From positions 1 to 49,645 of the forward strand of contig JAFGTX010000279.1 in the NCBI GenBank assembly GCA_016938815.1: a stretch of DNA of 49,645 nt, written 5' to 3'. The notes below the pieces were generated by a model that was given only the letters and a program-made list of their open reading frames with translations, was not told the DNA's origin and made no database searches. This document shows positions 43,910 to 49,645 of this stretch, in pieces (within the stretch, counting starts at the first letter, position 1; each line of letters starts with the position of its first letter). The position numbers were made by a program, and so were the translations under genes. This DNA comes from Clostridia bacterium (GTDB taxonomy: Bacteria; Bacillota; Clostridia; Peptostreptococcales; Acidaminobacteraceae).

Positions 43910-44761
43910 ATGCAAAACAACTACCTCATTCTCAGAGTCATGAACAATAACGTTCTTTTGACGAAAGATTTGGCTAACGATACAGAAGCGGTGCTCATCG
44001 GTAAAGGTATCGGTTTCGGTAAAAAACAAGACCAAACCACCCTCATCTCTGGAGACTCGATAGAAAAGTCCTTTTACACCTATGATAAAAAACTTAAAAA
44101 TGACTACTTGGACTTACTGAACAGCTACAGCGACGTGCTGATGGGTGTATGTGCAGAAATCATCTCCATGGCGGAAGCAAGACTCGGTCAACTGAGTGAA
44201 CGCATCTTCATCGTGCTCACCGACCATATCAGCTTTGCAATAGAACGCATCAAAAATGGTATGGAAATTGACAACCCCTTTGTCCATGAAATCGAAATGC
44301 TCTATCCTGATGAATTTGCCATCGGTCAGCAAGCGAAAGATATGCTCTTCCAAGCGACAGGCATCTCAATCCCCATCGGTGAAATCGGCTTTATCGCCCT
44401 TCACTTACAGGCTGCCAAAGAGCACAAGGACGTCAAGGTTGCGGTCAAACACACACAGCTTATTAAAGATATTGTTGAACTTATAGAAACGCATCTGGAT
44501 TACCATATCAAGGTCGGTTCCTTGACCCATACCAGACTCTTGACCCATATCAAGGGTTGTATCGAACGGGTTGAAATGGAACGCTACATCAACAACCCAC
44601 TCGCAGCGACCATCAAAGAGGAAATCAAAGCCTCTTATGTCATTGCCCTATCCATCAAGGCACTCATGGAAAAGGTTCTGAAGAAAGCGATTCCTGAAGA
44701 TGAAATGGTTTACCTTGCCATTCACATCGACCGAATCAGACGCATCAAAGACTACGAATAA
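43910..44761 (+). CDS. BglG/GlcT-family transcriptional antiterminator
   Basis: 283 residues. N-terminal co-antiterminator RNA-binding domain (about 1-57: 'LRVMNNNVLLTKD', 'IGKGIGFGKKQ'), then PRD1 (about 65-170, 'TDHISFAIERIKNG', 'GFIALHLQAAKEH') and PRD2 (about 175-283, 'THTRLLTHIKGCIERV', 'MVYLAIHIDRI'). The histidines in these segments are sites of PTS-dependent phosphorylation. It binds the RAT elements in its own leader and in front of nagE. The GlcNAc operon downstream suggests it acts for that sugar; glucose (GlcT) is an alternative. Confidence 0.95.
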   Translation: MQNNYLILRVMNNNVLLTKDLANDTEAVLIGKGIGFGKKQDQTTLISGDSIEKSFYTYDKKLKNDYLDLLNSYSDVLMGVCAEIISMAEARLGQLSERIFIVLTDHISFAIERIKNGMEIDNPFVHEIEMLYPDEFAIGQQAKDMLFQATGISIPIGEIGFIALHLQAAKEHKDVKVAVKHTQLIKDIVELIETHLDYHIKVGSLTHTRLLTHIKGCIERVEMERYINNPLAATIKEEIKASYVIALSIKALMEKVLKKAIPEDEMVYLAIHIDRIRRIKDYE

Positions 44762-44773
44762 AATAAAAAGATA

Positions 44774-44853
44774 ACCGCGTGTTACTATTCAATTAGGCAT
44801 GAGCGATCACCTTGGATTTTAAGATAATCCAACGTGTTGCTCATGCCTTTTTT
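44774..44853 (+). promoter_or_regulatory. Second RAT/terminator switch, in front of nagE
   Basis: RAT-like CCGCGTGTTACTATTC...TTAGGCATGAGC (about 44775-44804). Terminator stem GGCATGAGC (44796-44804) with GCTCATGCC (44839-44847), and an inner TTGGATT/AATCCAA stem (44812-44818/44826-44832), then six T residues. It resembles the first switch and lies between the antiterminator gene and nagE. Confidence 0.88.
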
Positions 44854-44930
44854 GCATCATCTTAAACTGATTGATTAAGCCTCACTTGTGAACTCATATA
44901 TAAACATATTAGGGGCTTAACGATATTAAT

Positions 44931-44952
44931 TGAAATCGAATGACCGATTTCA
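44931..44952. repeat. 8-base inverted repeat in the nagE leader
   Basis: TGAAATCG (44931-44938) and CGATTTCA (44945-44952) with a 6-base spacer, 11 bases before the ribosome-binding site AGGAGGG. It could be a repressor operator (NagR/GntR type) or an mRNA hairpin. Confidence 0.4.
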
Positions 44953-44977
44953 CACTATTTACTAGGAGGGAGTAATA

Positions 44978-46342
44978 ATGAATCAATCTTTTGGAAAGCT
45001 TCAAAAAGTAGGTAAAGCGTTAATGACACCTGTTGCCGTATTACCTGTAGCAGCAATCTTGCTCAGACTAGGTGTCCTTTGGAACATCCCTATCATCACA
45101 GCCGCAGGTGCTGCGATCTTTGACAACTTGGCTCTATTGTTTGCTATCGGTGTCGCTTTTGGCCTTGCTAAAAACAACCAAGGTGCCGCAGGTCTTGCCG
45201 GTGCTGTCGGTTACCTAGTTATGACCAACATCGCTACAACAATCAACGACACCATCAACATGGGTGTTCTTGCAGGTATGATTGCAGGTATTGTTGCAGG
45301 TTCACTTTACAACAGATTCTATAACATCTCATTACCAGATTTCTTAGGTTTCTTTGGCGGCAAGCGTTTCGTACCAATCGTGACTTCTTTTGCAACACTA
45401 GCGCTTGGTGTTATGTTCGGTTACGTATGGCCACCGATTCAAAACTTCTTAGACGGTATCGGTAACTGGATGATCGGCGCTGGCGCAATCGGTGTTTTCT
45501 CATTCGGTTTCTTGAACAGACTATTGATTCCATTTGGTCTACACCACGTACTCAACTCAATCGTTTGGTTCGTATTCGGCGAGTTTAACGGCGCAACAGG
45601 TGACCTTGGCAGATTCTTTGCAGGCGACCCAAATGCAGGTATCTTCATGGCTGGTTTCTACCCTGTTATGATGTTCGGCCTTCCAGCAGCAGCGCTTGCA
45701 ATCTATACAACTGCTAAGAAAGAAAATAGAGCAGCCGTAGCAGGTATGTTATTCTCAGTTGCATTTACATCCTTCTTAACGGGTATAACAGAACCAATCG
45801 AGTTCATGTTCATGTTCCTTGCACCAGTACTTTTCGTTGCCCATGCTATCCTTACAGGACTTTCCATGGCAATTTGCCAAAGCTTAGGTGTATTACACGG
45901 TTTTGGATTCTCTGCAGGTTTCATTGACTATACCGTAAACTGGGGCCTTGCTACAAAGCCTATCATGCTGATTCCAATTGGCGCAGCATTTGCCGCAGTA
46001 TATTATTTCCTATTCGTTTTCATCATTACTAAATTCAACTTGCCGACACCAGGTCGTATGGAAGATGAATCTGGCGACGATACACTCATCAACGAATTAG
46101 GCATTTCAGGCATTGCATCAGAATACATCAAAGCACTTGGCGGCGCTTCAAACATCGAAGATGTTGACTCTTGTATCACAAGATTGAGATTGACTTTAAA
46201 GGACAACACCATCGTGGATGACAGCGCTTTAAAAGCACTGGGTGCATCTGGCGTACTTCGTCCTAACACTAAAAACATTCAAGTGATCGTCGGCACAAAA
46301 GCCAACAACATCGCTGAAGAAATGAAAGATGCCCTTCACTAG
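44978..46342 (+). CDS. nagE: PTS GlcNAc/glucose-type EIIBC transporter (NagE-like)
   Basis: 454 residues. EIIC membrane domain about 1-365 ('FGKLQKVGKALMTPVAVLPVAAILLRLG', 'GLHHVLNSIVWF', 'GITEPIEFMFMFLAP'), short linker, EIIB domain about 375-454 with phosphocysteine Cys399 in 'DVDSCITRLRL'. It has no EIIA domain; the separate crr-like gene downstream supplies one. Imports and phosphorylates the sugar. GlcNAc specificity is inferred from nagA-nagB following; by sequence alone glucose or maltose-type members are hard to exclude. Confidence 0.9.
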   Translation: MNQSFGKLQKVGKALMTPVAVLPVAAILLRLGVLWNIPIITAAGAAIFDNLALLFAIGVAFGLAKNNQGAAGLAGAVGYLVMTNIATTINDTINMGVLAGMIAGIVAGSLYNRFYNISLPDFLGFFGGKRFVPIVTSFATLALGVMFGYVWPPIQNFLDGIGNWMIGAGAIGVFSFGFLNRLLIPFGLHHVLNSIVWFVFGEFNGATGDLGRFFAGDPNAGIFMAGFYPVMMFGLPAAALAIYTTAKKENRAAVAGMLFSVAFTSFLTGITEPIEFMFMFLAPVLFVAHAILTGLSMAICQSLGVLHGFGFSAGFIDYTVNWGLATKPIMLIPIGAAFAAVYYFLFVFIITKFNLPTPGRMEDESGDDTLINELGISGIASEYIKALGGASNIEDVDSCITRLRLTLKDNTIVDDSALKALGASGVLRPNTKNIQVIVGTKANNIAEEMKDALH

Positions 46343-46368
46343 ATTATAGGGTAAAACAGATAAGTTCC

Positions 46369-46413
46369 GATAGTGGGCAGGAGCATACGCTCCGCCCAAC
46401 TATCCCCTTATTT
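46369..46413 (+). terminator. Terminator-like hairpin after nagE
   Basis: GATAGTGGGC (46369-46378), a GGAGC/GCTCC inner stem (46380-46384/46389-46393), and GCCCAACTATC (46394-46404, one bulged A), then CCCTTATTTT. The U tail is weak, so it may attenuate rather than stop transcription into nagA. Confidence 0.55.
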
Positions 46414-46453
46414 TCACTCAAGTTCTCCTATTTGAAGGTATATATAGGAGAGT

Positions 46454-46482
46454 TTGAATGAGAATTAGGCTATAATTATGCT
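46454..46482 (+). promoter_or_regulatory. Candidate promoter for nagA-nagB-crr-ptsHI
   Basis: TTGAAT (46454-46459), 17 bases, TATGCT (46477-46482); a TATAAT at 46471-46476 lies in the spacer. The start ATG is 24 bases downstream. A weaker match than the other promoters listed. Confidence 0.4.
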
Positions 46483-46505
46483 ATACAAAGAATGAAGGTG
46501 AAAAA

Positions 46506-47672
46506 ATGAATATCTATATAAATGGAAAAATAATTCTTGAAAACGACATATTGGAGAACCACATCCTCGTAGCAGATCATAAAATTCAAAAGATTTGCCC
46601 TGTAGAATCCTATGACATCCATGAAAAGGATAAGGTCATTGATTTAGACGGTCACTACCTTTCACCAGGCTTCATCAACGTCCATATCCACGGTTCCAAT
46701 GGTTATGACACGATGGATGCTACCCAAGAGGCTATGGAAGCAATCGCAGCCGTCTTACCGGCATCCGGCGTCACCAGCTTCCTGGCTACGACAATGACCA
46801 TGCCCAAAGAAAACATTTATAAAGCACTTCAATGCGCAAAAAACTTCATGGCTGACCCTAGCAACAAAGGTGCAGAGCTTCTCGGCATCCACGCTGAAGG
46901 TCCATTCATCTCTGCACAATACAAGGGTGCGCAAGACCCGCAGTACATCCTTGCACCCGATTATAAATTTTACGAGCCCTTTTATGACATCATCAAAATA
47001 ATCACCCTCGCACCAGAAAGTGATTTGGATTTTGATTTTGCAAAGGCACTTCATGAAAAACATCCGGAAATTGTCCTTTCCATTGGCCATTCCAGCGCGA
47101 ATTATGAAAAAGCGATGGAAGCCTTCAGTCATGGTATTCGTCATATCACCCATCTTTTCAATGCTATGACCGGACTCCATCACAGAAATCCTGGCATCGT
47201 CGGTGCAGCTTTGACGGAAGACTTCTATACAGAACTGATTGCAGATAATATCCATGTCAGACCTGAACTTTACAAAATGCTGTTAAAAGCAAAAGGCAAG
47301 GACCACCTTATACTCATCACAGATGCCATGTGTGCCGCTTGCCTAAAACCAGGTCTTTATGAACTAGGTGGTCAAGAAGTCATCGTTGACGAGACCTCTG
47401 CCCGACTTCATTCCGGCGTCCTAGCCGGCAGCATACTCACTATGGACCAGGCCTTAAGAAACATCCATGACTATACCTCATTGACCCTCTATGAAACGGT
47501 TAATCTGGCAACAAAGAATCCTGCCGAAGAACTGGGACTCTACCATCAACTTGGCAGTATCGATATTGGTAAAGATGCGGATTTGGTCGTCTTTGACGAT
47601 CAATTTACAATAAAGCAGACTTACTGCAAAGGACAACTTACCTACTTGAAGGAGGATACAAATGCAAATTAA
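46506..47672 (+). CDS. nagA: N-acetylglucosamine-6-phosphate deacetylase
   Basis: 388 residues, amidohydrolase TIM barrel. Metal and catalytic motifs: 'NVHIHGSNGYDTMDA' (about 58-72), 'GIHAEGPFIS', 'IGHSSANYEKAMEAFSHGIRHITHLFNAM', 'HHRNPG' and catalytic Asp in 'LITDAM'. Removes acetate from GlcNAc-6-P to give GlcN-6-P. AAGGTG is 7 bases before the ATG. It overlaps nagB by 11 bases. Confidence 0.97.
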   Translation: MNIYINGKIILENDILENHILVADHKIQKICPVESYDIHEKDKVIDLDGHYLSPGFINVHIHGSNGYDTMDATQEAMEAIAAVLPASGVTSFLATTMTMPKENIYKALQCAKNFMADPSNKGAELLGIHAEGPFISAQYKGAQDPQYILAPDYKFYEPFYDIIKIITLAPESDLDFDFAKALHEKHPEIVLSIGHSSANYEKAMEAFSHGIRHITHLFNAMTGLHHRNPGIVGAALTEDFYTELIADNIHVRPELYKMLLKAKGKDHLILITDAMCAACLKPGLYELGGQEVIVDETSARLHSGVLAGSILTMDQALRNIHDYTSLTLYETVNLATKNPAEELGLYHQLGSIDIGKDADLVVFDDQFTIKQTYCKGQLTYLKEDTNAN

Positions 47673-48396
47673 CATCGTCAATTCCTATGATGAATTAAGT
47701 GCAAAAGCCGCTTCCATCATCATCAGTCAATTGATTTTAAAGCCTGACAGCGTACTGGGACTTGCAACCGGTTCAACACCAGAAGGCCTCTACCAACACC
47801 TCATCAAAAAATACAACGAAGGTATTTTCAACTTCTCACAAGCTAAAAGTTTCAACTTGGATGAGTATGTTGGCTTAGAACCAACCAATCCCAACAGTTA
47901 TCGCTACTATATGGAAAAACATTTATTCAGTAAAATAGACCTACAAGCCGAAAGCATCCATATGCCAAACGGCATGGCCGCATCACCAGAAGCGGAATGT
48001 GCAGCCTATGAGCAAAAAATAAAAGATGCCGGCGGTGTGGATGTACAGATTTTAGGCATTGGTCGAAATGGTCACATTGGCTTCAATGAGCCATCGGTAG
48101 ATTTTCAAGCCACCACACACGTTGTTAGCCTAGATGAAAAAACCATCGAAGACAACGCCCGTTTCTTTGATCACATCGACGACGTGCCAAAGCAAGCGAT
48201 TAGCATGGGCATTAAAACCATCATGTCCTCAAAGAAAATTATCCTGCTGGCTTCTGGCGGTTCAAAAGCAGAAGCACTTTATGAAATGATTTACGGAAAA
48301 ATCAGCCCATCTGTTCCAGCTTCCATTCTTCAACTACACAAAGACGTGACGGTCATTTGTGACGAAGCGGCGGGCGCACTGATACAAGGAAAATAA
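47662..48396 (+). CDS. nagB: Glucosamine-6-phosphate deaminase
   Basis: 244 residues. 'LGLATGSTPEGLY' phosphate loop, catalytic Asp in 'FNLDEYVGLEPTNPNSYRYYM', 'LGIGRNGHIGFNEPSVDF', 'AISMGIKTIMSSKKIILLASGG'. Converts GlcN-6-P to fructose-6-P and ammonia. It is shorter than the E. coli enzyme, as usual in Firmicutes (no allosteric C-terminal extension). It is translationally coupled to nagA; the GGAGG site lies inside nagA. Confidence 0.97.
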   Translation: MQINIVNSYDELSAKAASIIISQLILKPDSVLGLATGSTPEGLYQHLIKKYNEGIFNFSQAKSFNLDEYVGLEPTNPNSYRYYMEKHLFSKIDLQAESIHMPNGMAASPEAECAAYEQKIKDAGGVDVQILGIGRNGHIGFNEPSVDFQATTHVVSLDEKTIEDNARFFDHIDDVPKQAISMGIKTIMSSKKIILLASGGSKAEALYEMIYGKISPSVPASILQLHKDVTVICDEAAGALIQGK

Positions 48397-48409
48397 TTGG
48401 AGGAAAAAC

Positions 48410-48889
48410 ATGTTTAAATTTTTAAAAAGCAATAAAGGCATCACCATCGCTGCTCCTTGCAATGGTGAAATCGTCACAATCGATCAAGTACCAGACGCAG
48501 TTTTCGCACAGAAAATGGTCGGTGACGGATTTGCAATCATACCAAGCAGCAATGACATCCACAGTCCTGTAGACGGTGAAGTCATCCAAGTCTTCCCTAC
48601 TTACCACGCTATTTGTCTTAAATCGACGGATGGACTTGAAATCATCGTGCACATCGGCATTGATACCGTAGAACTAAAAGGCGAAGGCTTCACTTGTCAT
48701 ACCAGCGTTGGCGCGAACGTTAAAGCCGGCGACCTGCTACTCTCCTTCTCCCCAGAAATCTTGGCAGCAAAAGGCAAGAACAGCATCACGCCAGTGGTCA
48801 TCACCAACCAAGAGGTTCTCAAATCTCTGAAGGTAGAAACAGGCCTTACTCATACTGCAGATACAGTAGCAAAAATAACTTTGAAATAG
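48410..48889 (+). CDS. crr: PTS glucose-type EIIA component (Crr-like)
   Basis: 159 residues. Active-site histidines His66 ('TYHAICLKS') and phospho-accepting His81 ('IIVHIGIDTVELKGEGF'), matching His75/His90 of E. coli EIIA-Glc. It passes phosphate from HPr to the EIIB of NagE. GGAGG is 7 bases before the ATG; it follows nagB by 13 bases. Confidence 0.96.
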   Translation: MFKFLKSNKGITIAAPCNGEIVTIDQVPDAVFAQKMVGDGFAIIPSSNDIHSPVDGEVIQVFPTYHAICLKSTDGLEIIVHIGIDTVELKGEGFTCHTSVGANVKAGDLLLSFSPEILAAKGKNSITPVVITNQEVLKSLKVETGLTHTADTVAKITLK

Positions 48890-48921
48890 TTTTATAAAAT
48901 AAATCAAATTTGGAGGATCTT

Positions 48922-49176
48922 ATGAAAGAAATCATTATCAAAAACCCAACTGGATTACATGCACGACCAGCTTCACAACTTGTTATGCAATGCAAAGGCT
49001 TCGAATCCGAAATCACTTTGATTCGCGGTGATCAAACAGCCAATGCCAAGAGCATTATGAGCATCATGGCTATGGCGATCATGGGCGGCGACAAAATTCA
49101 AGTAACCGCTGAGGGCCCCGATGCAGAAGCTGCAATCGAAGCTATTGCAACTTTCTTGGAATCCCTAGAAGAATAG
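48922..49176 (+). CDS. ptsH: Phosphocarrier protein HPr
   Basis: 84 residues from ATG 48922 (GGAGG 5 bases upstream), not the TTG at 48910, which overlaps that site. Phospho-acceptor His13 in 'NPTGLHARPAS' and regulatory Ser44 in 'NAKSIMSIM', the site for HPr kinase. Ser-phosphorylated HPr is the CcpA co-repressor, consistent with the cre-like site upstream in this locus. Slightly shorter than the usual 87-88 residues. Confidence 0.96.
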   Translation: MKEIIIKNPTGLHARPASQLVMQCKGFESEITLIRGDQTANAKSIMSIMAMAIMGGDKIQVTAEGPDAEAAIEAIATFLESLEE

Positions 49177-49186
49177 GAGGCCTTAA

Positions 49187-49645
49187 ATGAATTTAAACGG
49201 TATTGGGGCTTCATCCGGTTATGGTATCGGTAAAGCGCGCATCATCAAAGAATTTGCCTACCCTACTTCCCATACAATTTCCGATATCCCCGCTGAAATT
49301 GAGCGCTTTCAAAATGCAGTTGCTCAAGCTAATACAGAACTCGAACATATTTACACCGAAAAACTCGAAAGTCTTGGCGATGAAAATGCTGCCATTTTCC
49401 AAGCCCACATCGCTATGCTGAACGATCCAGAGTGGCATGCCGGCATCATCGCAAAAATCAAATCTGACAACGAATCCGCTGAATATGCCACTAAGGTCAT
49501 CGGCGATCAATATTACGAACTTTTCTCTTCTATGGATGATAGTTACTTTAAGGAACGCGCACTGGATATCAAGGACATTTCCATGCGTCTCATGAAAATA
49601 TTGACAGGTGTCACCACCAACCTAGAATTTGACACATCAGAACCC
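49187..49645 (+). CDS. ptsI: PTS enzyme I, N-terminal part (cut by window end)
   Basis: The frame from ATG 49187 (TAGGAGG 5-6 bases upstream) stays open to the window end, 153 residues. 'GIGASSGYGIGKA' and the helical 'LGDENAAIFQAHIAMLNDPEW' are the N-terminal HPr-binding domain of enzyme I. The active-site His (near residue 189 in the family) is beyond the window. It takes phosphate from PEP and hands it to HPr. Ten bases separate it from ptsH. Confidence 0.95.
   Translation, partial: MNLNGIGASSGYGIGKARIIKEFAYPTSHTISDIPAEIERFQNAVAQANTELEHIYTEKLESLGDENAAIFQAHIAMLNDPEWHAGIIAKIKSDNESAEYATKVIGDQYYELFSSMDDSYFKERALDIKDISMRLMKILTGVTTNLEFDTSEP

Overview
The window looks like a chromosomal segment of a low-to-moderate GC, rod-shaped, probably spore-lineage member of the Clostridia. 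The signs are a T-box leader on leuS, the mreBCD-mrdA-minCDE-rodA / rng-rplU-prp-rpmA-obgE / nadD-yqeK-rsfS gene order typical of Clostridia, a GerMN-domain protein, L27 with a Prp-cleavable N-terminus, and BglG-type antitermination. The species cannot be named from sequence alone. I see no tRNA, rRNA, insertion sequence, phage or CRISPR array.

Layout. (1) 1-480: the end of a LysR-type regulator on the plus strand, abutting a convergent block. (2) 481-13056, all minus strand: GNAT acetyltransferase, GerMN protein, a histidine kinase/response regulator pair, selB, selA, an orphan dCache histidine kinase, a cNMP-binding/DUF2225 fusion, selD and a ComEA-like protein. This is an almost complete selenocysteine locus (selA, selB, selD; no selC seen). 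selD itself needs selenocysteine: its true start is at 12358 and an in-frame UGA at 12311-12313 is followed by a SECIS-like hairpin. (3) 13200-16603, plus strand: an exported 5'-nucleotidase with LysM and a D-Ala-D-Ala carboxypeptidase, separated by the only gene-free stretch over 300 bases. (4) 16643-38735, minus strand: ridA with a YheO-like regulator, T-box/leuS, rsfS-yqeK-nadD-yhbY-obgE, rpmA-prp-rplU, rng, a radical-SAM pair, rodA, minEDC, mrdA, mreDCB, radC, maf and a DUF4321 protein: a translation plus cell-shape/division block. (5) 38874-49645, plus strand: a sensor kinase with an amino-acid-binding-type sensor and its NtrC-family regulator, next to a branched-chain amino-acid carrier (brnQ) with a textbook sigma-54 promoter; then a BglG-family antiterminator and an N-acetylglucosamine PTS operon that also carries general PTS genes (nagE-nagA-nagB-crr-ptsH-ptsI, the last cut by the window end).

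How the parts fit together. In region 5 the kinase/regulator pair probably senses an extracellular amino-acid-like ligand and drives brnQ through sigma-54. The antiterminator is preceded by a sigma-A promoter overlapped by a cre-like site and by a RAT/terminator switch. A second RAT/terminator lies between the antiterminator gene and nagE, so entry of transcription into nagE is probably gated by PTS phosphorylation. Downstream, NagA and NagB convert GlcNAc-6-P to fructose-6-P. In region 2, SelD makes selenophosphate, SelA loads it onto tRNA-Sec and SelB delivers the tRNA to UGA/SECIS, so SelD production depends on its own product.
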